Assembly: GCA_963598415.1 (NCBI GenBank)
Contig: CAVBUH010000098.1
Location: 1 to 12,263 of the forward strand
From: Colimorpha_A sp900556615
GTDB lineage: Bacteria; Bacillota; Clostridia; Oscillospirales; CAG-272
DNA length: 12,263 nucleotides
Direction of reading: 5' to 3'
Made by a program: the position numbers and the translations under genes. Positions within the stretch are counted from its first letter, which is position 1; every line of letters begins with the position of its first letter. Shown one piece after another: positions 6,192-12,263 of this stretch. The notes under the pieces were generated by a model. That model did not search any database. It saw only the letters and a list, made by a program, of their open reading frames with translations, and was not told where the DNA came from.

Positions 6192-6395
6192 GTGACAATT
6201 ATGTTATTTTCCGATGCAGCATGTAGATGTAATTGCAAATCAAAGGATTGCAGTTTAAACGGTAGAATAGCCTTTTTGAGGCTGTTGTGACTTGTTCTTT
6301 TCGCTCAAAATCCGCCGTTTCTGCGTTTCCTTTGTTTCTTTAGAACCAGGAGAAGCATATCCTCCCGACCGAAGTTCACCTATCTTCTATCTGCC
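6152..6395 (-). ncRNA. Candidate small RNA between a promoter and a terminator
   Basis: A minus-strand TACTTTTG box lies near 6406-6399, fitting TAnnTTTG; no good TTTG is seen at -33. About 240 nt downstream is the intrinsic terminator at 6178-6152. No convincing gene fills the interval: the best frames are a 17-codon ORF starting ATGCTTCTC after a GGGAGGAT sequence, and a longer open frame without a normal start that encodes a basic, Q/K/S-rich peptide ending PQKGYSTV. It also contains a short stem, AGCCT/AGGCT (6269-6283). It could be a small RNA, a leader, or the tail of an old mobile-element gene. Confidence 0.3.
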
Positions 6396-6745
6396 TACAA
6401 AAGTACTGAATTTACGTGAGATTTTCGCCAAGAATATCAACTAAATATAAGAGGTTTTCATATCTATGGATTGCCAGCCAAAAGAGAATAATGCTGGATA
6501 TAACAATTTATTTGCAAAGGTTGCCTATTTTGGAAACTTTATTATCGCTACGATTGTGGCATAAATATCAATATAGTGAAGATAATAACGATATATGGTA
6601 CTTAATTATCAGTTTAGTGATAATTATTTATGCTGGCGAAAAGACAAAAATAAGTTTATTCATCTTTCCCTTTGTTTGGCTTTACTTTAATAGACGTATA
6701 TATGAGTACGGAACTAAAGTAAAGTCATTTTTCTTTTGGTAGGCA
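6393..6745. repeat. AT-rich segment bounded by imperfect inverted repeats
   Basis: TGCCTACAAAAG near 6393 and CTTTTGGTAGGCA at 6733-6745 are inverted copies that differ by one extra base. The roughly 350-bp segment between them is richer in A and T than the sequence to its left. A 9-bp direct repeat, TTACGTGAG, occurs just inside the left end (6412-6420) and just outside the right end (6751-6759). This could be a small non-autonomous element or a chance pairing in AT-rich DNA. Confidence 0.3.
6491..6742 (+). CDS. Doubtful small membrane protein
   Basis: From the ATG at 6491 an 83-aa product can be read with two hydrophobic segments, IWYLIISLVIIIYAG and ISLFIFPFVWLYF, separated by the short polar turn EKTKIS. 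A GTG at 6416 would extend it to 108 aa. There is no family resemblance that I can name. The DNA is AT-rich, which favours chance hydrophobic codons, and no promoter or ribosome site is evident. It lies entirely inside the segment bounded by inverted repeats, so it could be the cargo of that segment or simply not a gene. Confidence 0.25.
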   Translation: MLDITIYLQRLPILETLLSLRLWHKYQYSEDNNDIWYLIISLVIIIYAGEKTKISLFIFPFVWLYFNRRIYEYGTKVKSFFFW

Positions 6746-6762
6746 AATAATTACGTGAGTTC

Positions 6763-6794
6763 GTTGGCTATTCCAAATTATATTGCTAATTTTG
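6763..6794 (+). promoter_or_regulatory. Promoter of the AAA ATPase gene
   Basis: TAATTTTG (6787-6794) fits the -7 consensus TAnnTTTG. GTTG (6763-6766) lies 20 nt upstream, one base from the -33 TTTG. Transcription would start near 6801, leaving a leader of about 30 nt before the ATG at 6832. Confidence 0.6.
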
Positions 6795-6831
6795 CGTTAC
6801 GATAATTATGCAACAATAAAATGGTAATACA

Positions 6832-7956
6832 ATGAAGCCAAACAACCCATTCCTGATAGCAGGATATCATAGTCCCGAATTTTTCTGCGACCGCAAAGCG
6901 GAAAGCTCCACTATTCTTGAAGCCCTTTACAACGGACGGAATATAACGCTCATTGCTCCGCGCCGTATGGGAAAAACAGGATTGATTCATCATGTCTTTT
7001 ATCAGCTTAAAGAACAGAAGTCAGATGTTGTTACGCTGTATATGGATATATATTCCACTCAATCGTTAGGTGATTTTGTGCGTTTGTTTGCCAACACGGT
7101 ATTGGGACAGTTGGATTCGGTTCCTCAAAAAGCATTGAACCGTATAGGGCAATTTATCCGAAGTTGTCGTCCGGTGTTCACTTTTGATGAGATAACAGGA
7201 ACTCCAAAGGTAACCGTGGATGTTTCCCCGACAGAAGAGGAAAGTACACTTAAAGAGATTTTTGATTATCTCGGCTCGTCGGAAAAACGGTGCTATATTG
7301 CCATTGATGAGTTTCAGCAGATTGCGGAATATCCCGAAAAAGGCGTGGAGGCTCTGTTGCGTTCATATATCCAGTTCCTGCCTAATGTGAATTTTATTTT
7401 TGCAGGAAGCAAGCAGCATGTTATGCAAGAAATGTTCACGTCATCCAAACGACCGTTTTATCAGAGTACGCAACTGCTCACTATCGGAACTGTCAATCGG
7501 GATGAGTATGCCGATTTTGCAATGGCACATTTTGCCAAGAATAATCTGCAACTTCCTCGTGAAGTATTTGATGCAATTTACGACAAATTCGATGGGCATA
7601 CATGGTACATACAGAATCTTCTGAACCGCTTGTATGGTTACAACAGGGATGTGGAAATGGCTTCGATTACGTATGCTATGGAACAGATTGTAGCCGAGCA
7701 GAGTTATTCGTATGCCGACTTATTGAAAGCATACCCAGCAGGTCACGTGCGTTTGTTGAAAGCCATTGCCCAGGAAGGTTGTGTCAAAGAAGTTCTTGCT
7801 GGAAACTTTATTAGCAAACACAAACTCCGGGCAGCAAGCAGTGTAAGTTCAGCTCTGAAAAAGCTGGTAGCAAATGAATTGGTTTATCAAACCACGGACG
7901 GTTATATAATCTACGACCGCTTTATGGGTGAATGGTTAAGGAATCAAGTGTTTTGA
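6832..7956 (+). CDS. Archaeal-type AAA+/STAND-like ATPase
   Basis: The 374-aa protein starts MKPNNPFLIAGYHSPEFFCDR, the usual opening of this Bacteroidales ATP-binding family. The P-loop is APRRMGKTGL (K48, T49), Walker B is CYIAIDEFQQI (D159, E160), and FIFAGSK is likely sensor 1. The C-terminal third looks like a winged helix (HVRLLKAIAQEG ... SVSSALKKLVANELVYQ ... YIIYDRFMGEWLR). Such ATPases are cytoplasmic and occur in many copies in this order; most have no known role, and relatives are often linked to mobile elements or to regulation. It has its own promoter and no co-directional partner closer than about 170 bp, so it appears to stand alone. The gene looks intact. Confidence 0.85.
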   Translation: MKPNNPFLIAGYHSPEFFCDRKAESSTILEALYNGRNITLIAPRRMGKTGLIHHVFYQLKEQKSDVVTLYMDIYSTQSLGDFVRLFANTVLGQLDSVPQKALNRIGQFIRSCRPVFTFDEITGTPKVTVDVSPTEEESTLKEIFDYLGSSEKRCYIAIDEFQQIAEYPEKGVEALLRSYIQFLPNVNFIFAGSKQHVMQEMFTSSKRPFYQSTQLLTIGTVNRDEYADFAMAHFAKNNLQLPREVFDAIYDKFDGHTWYIQNLLNRLYGYNRDVEMASITYAMEQIVAEQSYSYADLLKAYPAGHVRLLKAIAQEGCVKEVLAGNFISKHKLRAASSVSSALKKLVANELVYQTTDGYIIYDRFMGEWLRNQVF

Positions 7957-8129
7957 CTATTTAAACCACTTGCATATTGCCCCAACCCCTTAAAACTGAC
8001 AATATATCATATAATGAATAAATAAGGATTGTTTTATTTACTATATGACATATTGATGTGGTGGGGTCATCTCAGTCGCCCCATCTTTAGTTGACGAAAA
8101 CCCGAAATGTTTCAAATTATATAGAATTT

Positions 8130-8972
8130 ATGTTAAATATGAGAAAGTGTTATAAATACAGAGGTGGTATAGGGGTCTTTGATAAAAACGGGAAATCAAT
8201 ATTTGATAGAGATGTAAGTACCCTTGCGAATAACCAAATTTATCTTCCTACAAAAAGTGAATTAAATGACCCAACAGAAGGCTTTTGTAGCGACTATAAA
8301 ATAATTTCATTGATTGAAGTGTTAAAGCGGTTTTCTGGGGATGTTAAAAAGCAGTATCAAGGATTGCTTGAGAAGTTTTCTCAAATAGGAATTTATTCTC
8401 TAAGTAATAATGTGACTAATGAATTATTATGGGCGTATTATGGAGGTGGGCATATAGGATTTGCTATAGAATATGACATTGATACACTCAAAGACTCACT
8501 AAATTACAATAAATATTTTCAAGCTATTTTTGATTTTGATGTAGATTATTCTCGAAGAGTCCCTACTGCGGATTTAACTCTTTTTCAAGGAAAAGACATT
8601 AATCAAACTCTAAAGACTTTCTTGGGAACGAAATCCTATTCATGGAAGCATGAAGAGGAGCATCGTTTGATTGTTGAAGGACAGGGCTTGTTTGATATTG
8701 ATTATAGGGCAATTACTGGAATTTATTTTGGATGCAGAATGAAAGAAGAGCAGATTAACTACATAATAAGTATCATGAAAGGTAGAGGACTGTCATATTA
8801 TAAAATGGAATTGATTGACAAAACATATAAGTTTATTCCTGTAAAAGTTGAAGATAAATATTCGAATGCGGCCAAATATATTGCAAACAACATTGATTAT
8901 GATGTAGATGAATTACTTCAAAATAGCTGTGTTAGTGAAAAAGTATCTTATTGTATAGAGATAAGTTTATAG
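8130..8972 (+). CDS. DUF2971 family protein, C-terminus apparently frameshifted
   Basis: From the ATG at 8130 this gives 280 aa with DUF2971 landmarks: CYKYRGG (7-13), ANNQIYLPTKSELNDPTEGF (33-52), LLWAYYGGGHIGFAIEYD (99-116), SYSWKHEEEHRLI (169-181) and AITGIYFGCRM (194-204). The family is uncharacterised; a role is not proposed here. A TTG at 8091 could extend it by 13 residues and an ATG at 8139 shorten it by 3; the one at 8130 is the first ATG in frame. The DNA is strikingly AT-rich compared with the rtcB region, suggesting separate origin. The last residues (EKVSYCIEISL) look out of place: the next frame over continues with coding-like sequence to 9151, so the natural C-terminus was probably about 60 residues longer. 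Confidence 0.7.
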   Translation: MLNMRKCYKYRGGIGVFDKNGKSIFDRDVSTLANNQIYLPTKSELNDPTEGFCSDYKIISLIEVLKRFSGDVKKQYQGLLEKFSQIGIYSLSNNVTNELLWAYYGGGHIGFAIEYDIDTLKDSLNYNKYFQAIFDFDVDYSRRVPTADLTLFQGKDINQTLKTFLGTKSYSWKHEEEHRLIVEGQGLFDIDYRAITGIYFGCRMKEEQINYIISIMKGRGLSYYKMELIDKTYKFIPVKVEDKYSNAAKYIANNIDYDVDELLQNSCVSEKVSYCIEISL

Positions 8973-9151
8973 AGGCTTTTGAAAGTCTTAAAAATGAACC
9001 TTATATAAAAGATTTTTATATTGCGACTATAGATTTAGATTCAAAAGAACCGTTGTTGAAAATCTTCGCTAATACCGTTAATAGAATAACACCTGTTAGA
9101 GAATTTAATTTTAAACTCAATGCAAAAGGAGAAGTGTATAGGATAAAGTAA
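8939..9151 (+). pseudogene. Displaced C-terminal part of the DUF2971 gene
   Basis: This frame opens at 8939 inside the end of the DUF2971 gene and runs to a TAA at 9149-9151. It reads YRDKFIEAFESLKN, PYIKDFYIATIDLDSKEPLLKIF and NFKLNAKGEVYRIK, with ordinary protein composition. It has no ATG near its start, only a TTG at 8951. It most simply joins the upstream gene through a one-base indel between about 8939 and 8972. A programmed frameshift is possible, but no classic slippery heptamer in the right phase was seen. Confidence 0.5.
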
Positions 9152-9171
9152 TCAATTTATGAAGAAATAAT

Positions 9172-9774
9172 ATGAGTGGCGGATATTTTGATAGGAGTAC
9201 ATATGCAATGCGTGAGATTGCAGAGACTATCGAGCGTGACATTGCAAAAGCTTTGCGACCAAAGCCGGAGAAAATTGATGGGGATTATTGGACTATTTAC
9301 GAAATAGATGGTTCAACCTCTTTCCACCATTATATGGACGGCTTGAAATTTTCGACTTACGAGGAAGCGGAATCTTTTCTACTAAGTCGCCAAAAGCTTG
9401 TAAGCCCAAAGAAAAAGTTTGTCGATATGCATTTGGGGGATGACGAAGTTATATTTCAATCTAAAGAGTCGTTTGTGGAGAAAGCATTTGACGGGAAAAA
9501 GATACCTGTTCTATATTCAATCTGTCATTGTGTATATGACCACTATCCTTATGGTATGGAAGTGTTGGATTTAAAAGAGGATACGATTGATGCAATGAAG
9601 GAGGCCTACCGGCAAATTCGTATAGCAGAGATATATGCAGAACGGGTTGATTGGATGATGAGTGGAGATGATAGCGAAGAGTGTTTCCGTGAACGTGTCA
9701 AGGAAGATTTGGCGGAGTTTGAAAAGGAATATGCTACAAAAGACTGGACTTATCTCGATGAAGATGACGAATAA
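9172..9774 (+). CDS. Uncharacterised 200-aa acidic protein (copy 1, intact)
   Basis: The protein begins MSGGYFDRSTYAMREIAETIERDIAKAL, of a kind common among Bacteroidales hypothetical proteins. A middle part carries FSTYEEAESFLLSR (60-73) and VLYSICHCVYDHYP, and a strongly conserved C-terminal block carries MKEAYRQIRIAEIYAERVDWMMSGDD (142-167), then a charged helix and an acidic tail (DEDDE). No signal peptide or membrane segment is visible. No function is known to me. A paralogue with the same architecture lies after hipA at 11467-12075, which confirms that this is a real protein with a conserved plan. It precedes hipB by 70 bp, and hipB has its own promoter. Confidence 0.78.
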   Translation: MSGGYFDRSTYAMREIAETIERDIAKALRPKPEKIDGDYWTIYEIDGSTSFHHYMDGLKFSTYEEAESFLLSRQKLVSPKKKFVDMHLGDDEVIFQSKESFVEKAFDGKKIPVLYSICHCVYDHYPYGMEVLDLKEDTIDAMKEAYRQIRIAEIYAERVDWMMSGDDSEECFRERVKEDLAEFEKEYATKDWTYLDEDDE

Positions 9775-9813
9775 AATATGGTGTATAACACATCATTAAA
9801 TCAATTAAAATGA

Positions 9814-9837
9814 TTATCTTTGCATACTATATGATAA
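9814..9837 (+). promoter_or_regulatory. hipB promoter -7 box with a flanking inverted repeat
   Basis: TATCTTTG (9815-9822) fits the Bacteroidota -7 consensus; a good -33 TTTG is not seen. TTATC (9814-9818) and GATAA (9833-9837) form a short inverted repeat spanning the start region. It recalls the TATCC/GGATA form of the Escherichia coli HipB operator but with a longer spacer. Autorepression by HipB is expected from the family; the exact operator is uncertain. Confidence 0.45.
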
Positions 9838-9844
9838 GTTAGAT

Positions 9845-10165
9845 ATGGCGAAAAATACAATGGGTACGAAATTGCCCAGAAAACTGGAACAGAAGATGCA
9901 GATTGTGGGTGAGCAGATTAAGCTGGCTCGCTTGCGTAGGAATCTGAGTGTGGCTCAGGTGGCAGAGCGTGCTACCTGTTCTCCATTGACTGTGTCACGA
10001 ATAGAGAAAGGTGCACCAACGGTGTCAATCGGTATCTATCTGCGTGTTTTGTATGCCTTGCAACTTGAAGAAGATATTCTGTGGCTTGCTAAAGAAGATA
10101 AAATGGGAAAAACCTTGCAGGATTTGAGTTTGAAGACAAGGGAGCGAGCCTCTAAAAAAGAATAA
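9845..10165 (+). CDS. hipB: HipB-type antitoxin, XRE-family HTH
   Basis: The 106-aa protein has a Cro/C1-type HTH at about residues 21-76: VGEQIKLARLRRNLSVAQVAERATCSPLTVSRIEKG, followed by APTVSIGIYLRVLYALQL. It ends in a basic tail (KTRERASKKE). HipB binds HipA, neutralises its kinase activity and represses the operon. The gene ends 3 nt before the hipA ATG, so the two are co-transcribed, with the antitoxin first as usual. It is somewhat longer than Escherichia coli HipB (88 aa). Confidence 0.9.
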   Translation: MAKNTMGTKLPRKLEQKMQIVGEQIKLARLRRNLSVAQVAERATCSPLTVSRIEKGAPTVSIGIYLRVLYALQLEEDILWLAKEDKMGKTLQDLSLKTRERASKKE

Positions 10166-10168
10166 GCC

Positions 10169-11428
10169 ATGAAGAAATTGTATGTATATGCCGATTTTGA
10201 TTGGCTTAAAGAAATAGAAATCATTGGAGAATTGGGCTATGAATCTCTTCGTGGCTCAGATAGCTATTGTTTTACTTTTAACAAGGAGTGGCTGGCGCAG
10301 CACGGAGACTTGTTCTTGAGTGATGACCTAAATAATTATCCCGGTCAGCAATATACGCAACCAGGTAAAGACATCTTTGGTTGTTTCTCTGATGCCTTGC
10401 CCGACCGATGGGGACGCACCCTGCTGTTGCGTCGTGAACAGATTGAAGCTGCAGAGGAGAAAAGACCGATTCGCAGACTTTCATCTTTTGATTTCCTGAC
10501 GGGCATTGATGACTTTTCCCGAATGGGCGGTTTTCGCTTCAAGGAAGATCCCGATGGTGAATTTATCAATGTGAGTGAATCGTTGAAAATTCCACCTCTG
10601 ACGGATATTCGGGAATTGATTGCAGCCAGTGCTGAGGTTGAGAAAAGCGAAGAAAGCAATATACTTCCAGATAAGAAATGGATTGCACAACTTGTGCAAC
10701 CGGGAACATCATTGGGCGGGGCAAGACCTAAAGCAAATGTGACAGATACGGATAAAACTCTATATGTTGCAAAGTTTCCATCACGCAAAGACGATTACGA
10801 TGCCGGACTTTGGGAACATTTCAGTCATTTGCTTGCTAAAAAGGCTGGCATAGATGCCGCAACAACAAAGGTGCTGGCAACAGGAGAGAAATACCACACA
10901 TTGCTCTCAGAGCGTTTTGACAGGACGCAAGAAGGCAAACGAATTCATTTTGCGTCAGCAATGACCTTGTTGGGACTGGAAGATGGAGATAATGCAACAA
11001 ATGGGCATGGCTATTTAGATATAGTTGATTTCATCCTCCAAAACTGCACAGATGTAGAACGCAATTTGCAGGAACTCTATCGCCGTGTAGCATTCAATAT
11101 TTGCATAGGCAATAGCGATGACCATTTCCGCAATCACGGTTTTCTTTTGACAGCAAAAGGATGGACATTGTCACCGGCATACGATATGAATCCCACTCTG
11201 AACGAGTATCAAAGTCTGCTCATCTCCGCTGATTCCAACAAAGCGGATTTGAACATTTTGCTCAATGCTTGCGAGGATTATATGCTCAACCGAAAAACAG
11301 CTGAAGAGATTATTTCAGAGGTAATTGAAGCAGTAAAAGGCTGGCGAGAACTTGCAATACATTTGGGGCTATCCAAAAGAGAAATGGATGTGTTTGCTGA
11401 AGTGTTGGATGAACGGAGTGTAATGTAG
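10169..11428 (+). CDS. hipA: HipA-type serine/threonine kinase toxin
   Basis: The 419-aa protein is full length for the family (Escherichia coli HipA is 440 aa). It has the phosphorylated-loop motif SLGGARPK with S181 at the position of S150, the nucleotide-binding lysine in YVAKFPS (K202), ERFDR (249-253), the catalytic loop IGNSDDHFRNHGFL (D317, N322) and a metal-binding aspartate in SPAYDM (D339). The N-terminal part contains FGCFSDALPDRWGR, a typical HipA signature. HipA toxins phosphorylate aminoacyl-tRNA synthetases or other targets and cause growth arrest; the target here cannot be told. All key residues are present, so the kinase should be active. The next gene starts 38 bp later and is probably read from the same transcript. 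Confidence 0.93.
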   Translation: MKKLYVYADFDWLKEIEIIGELGYESLRGSDSYCFTFNKEWLAQHGDLFLSDDLNNYPGQQYTQPGKDIFGCFSDALPDRWGRTLLLRREQIEAAEEKRPIRRLSSFDFLTGIDDFSRMGGFRFKEDPDGEFINVSESLKIPPLTDIRELIAASAEVEKSEESNILPDKKWIAQLVQPGTSLGGARPKANVTDTDKTLYVAKFPSRKDDYDAGLWEHFSHLLAKKAGIDAATTKVLATGEKYHTLLSERFDRTQEGKRIHFASAMTLLGLEDGDNATNGHGYLDIVDFILQNCTDVERNLQELYRRVAFNICIGNSDDHFRNHGFLLTAKGWTLSPAYDMNPTLNEYQSLLISADSNKADLNILLNACEDYMLNRKTAEEIISEVIEAVKGWRELAIHLGLSKREMDVFAEVLDERSVM

Positions 11429-11466
11429 TAAGATTGATTGTAGAACTTTATCATGACAGAATTATT

Positions 11467-12075
11467 ATGAGTGGAGGGCAATTTGATTATAGGCAATTTG
11501 CAATGAGTGATATAGCTAATACTATAGAACGTGACATTGCAAGGGCTTTAAAGCCAAAGCCAGAAATGGAACATGAGGATTACTGGGTTATTGAGGGAAA
11601 AAATAACCTCCATTCTTACGGTCATTATAGTTGGGGCTTTTTGACATTTCCAACTTATGATGAGGCGGAATCCTTTTTATTGAACCGCAGAAAAGTTGTA
11701 AAAGCCGAGTAAAAGTATAAGGATAAATGTCTCTTCAAAGAGGGAGTTATATTTCAATCTACTGACTTGTATATGACCGTTATATCTGACGATGAACCGA
11801 TACCTGTTCTATATGCAATTCGCCATTGCGAATACGGTCGTTATCCCAATGATACAAACGTGCTTGAACTGACCGACCAAACAATAGAAACAATGAAGGA
11901 AGCCTACAGACAGATTCGTATAGCGGAGATATATGCTACACGTGTGGATTGGATGATGAGTGGCGATGACGGAGAGGATACTTTGCGAGAGAGACTCAAA
12001 GAGGATTTGGAAGCCTTTGAAAAGGAATTTAAGACAAAGGACTGGAGTCGCTCTGATGAGGACGATGATGAATAA
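11467..12075 (+). pseudogene. Paralogue of the 200-aa protein (copy 2) with one in-frame stop
   Basis: From the ATG at 11467, MSGGQFDYRQFAMSDIANTIERDIARAL matches copy 1, and FPTYDEAESFLLNRRK follows. TAA at 11710-11712 (codon 82) stops the frame, but the same frame continues, without any shift, through GVIFQS, IPVLYAIRHCEYGRYP and MKEAYRQIRIAEIYATRVDWMMSGDDGED to TAA at 12073-12075. The number of codons between the shared segments is identical to copy 1, so a single nonsense change explains the break. A second start, TTG at 11767 or ATG at 11773, could make the C-terminal part as a separate protein of about 100 aa, so split function cannot be excluded. Confidence 0.8.
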
Positions 12076-12106
12076 TAAATGAATACAATAATATAGAAAA
12101 AAGAAG

Positions 12107-12263
12107 ATGAGATACTGTTTTTCTGGTCACGAATCATTCCCTTGTAAGTCCATGTGGCTAAAAAAGGGATATGATTATTTGGTTGAACATAATAAATTTA
12201 CGGATCCAGATGGGTCAGTAGAAATTTAGTGGGGATAAATTTTAGGCATCCAAATGTTATGCC
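12107..12263 (+). pseudogene. Decayed N-terminus of a DUF4007 gene (runs off the window)
   Basis: From the ATG at 12107 the frame gives MRYCFSGHESFPCKSMWLKKG, then YDYLVEHNKFTDPDGSVEI, and stops with TAG at 12227-12229. This resembles the start of DUF4007 proteins (FSGHE-F-C---WLKKGYD, then an LGVGKNM segment). After the stop, the same frame reads W-G-stop-I-L where LGVGKNM is expected, so at least two stops have appeared at conserved positions. The gene is therefore a remnant rather than a short protein. DUF4007 genes are often found near phosphorothioate-type DNA-modification or other defence genes, but that neighbourhood, if any, lies outside the window. Confidence 0.55.

Larger units (their letters stand above)
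5956..6490. other. Long non-coding stretch between the HTH gene and the small membrane ORF
   Basis: This 535-bp interval contains the two repeat families next to the HTH gene, the nested hairpin at 6134-6191, and the possible minus-strand small RNA. I see no convincing protein gene in it. Its position beside integrase and HTH genes makes it a candidate place for an attachment site, but no core duplication can be shown inside this window. Confidence 0.5.

Noticed and set aside
8019..8040. TAAATAA/TTATTTA stem as a terminator after the ATPase gene
   Set aside because: It is a 7-bp stem made only of A-T pairs, with no following T run; chance pairing in AT-rich DNA is more likely.
8091..8129. 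TTG at 8091 as the start of the DUF2971 gene
   Set aside because: The ATG at 8130 lies close to the first conserved segment (CYKYRGG), and the 13 extra residues show no family likeness; no ribosome site supports the TTG.

Overview
The window comes from a member of the Bacteroidales (Bacteroidota), probably a gut species. Candidate promoters have the Bacteroidota form (TAnnTTTG near -7, TTTG-like near -33), Shine-Dalgarno sites are mostly missing, and the mobile-element genes (SAM-like tyrosine recombinase, zinc-finger/multi-HTH protein) are types typical of Bacteroidales. The region is accessory, with several broken genes. No rRNA, tRNA or CRISPR array was seen.

Left part (1-4421), stress and RNA-repair island. 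A tightly coupled plus-strand operon enters from outside the window. It holds the tail of an unknown gene, a short FtsZ/tubulin-like GTP-binding protein that stops before the C-terminal domain, an MPPED-like metallophosphoesterase and a small WG-repeat-like protein. Seven bases on, facing it, is a WYL-domain regulator. Diverging from the regulator is an rtcB-prfH pair (RNA ligase plus stalled-ribosome release factor) whose genes overlap by 4 nt. The 81-bp divergent region carries a perfect inverted repeat (8-bp arms, 5-bp spacer) that overlaps the -33 element of the regulator's own promoter, so it is a natural WYL operator candidate. The expected logic is: the regulator senses RNA damage or a nucleic-acid signal, PrfH clears ribosomes with a broken decoding centre, and RtcB reseals the RNA.

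Middle part (4422-6831), mobile-element remains. A tyrosine recombinase gene is frameshifted and has lost its catalytic half. Behind it is an intact zinc-finger protein with four tandem excisionase-type HTH domains. Upstream of that gene are four direct repeats with a 10-bp period and a second family of ATTTCGCCA repeats. Beyond them is a promoter-to-terminator interval on the minus strand that could encode a small RNA, then an AT-rich segment with imperfect terminal inverted repeats and a doubtful small membrane-protein gene.

Right part (6832-12263), accessory cargo. In order: an archaeal-type AAA+/STAND-like ATPase with its own promoter; an AT-rich DUF2971 gene with an apparent C-terminal frameshift; an uncharacterised 200-aa acidic protein; a hipB-hipA toxin-antitoxin pair; a second copy of the 200-aa gene carrying one in-frame stop; and a decayed start of a DUF4007 gene. 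The hipBA pair is thus nested between two paralogues, one intact and one interrupted.
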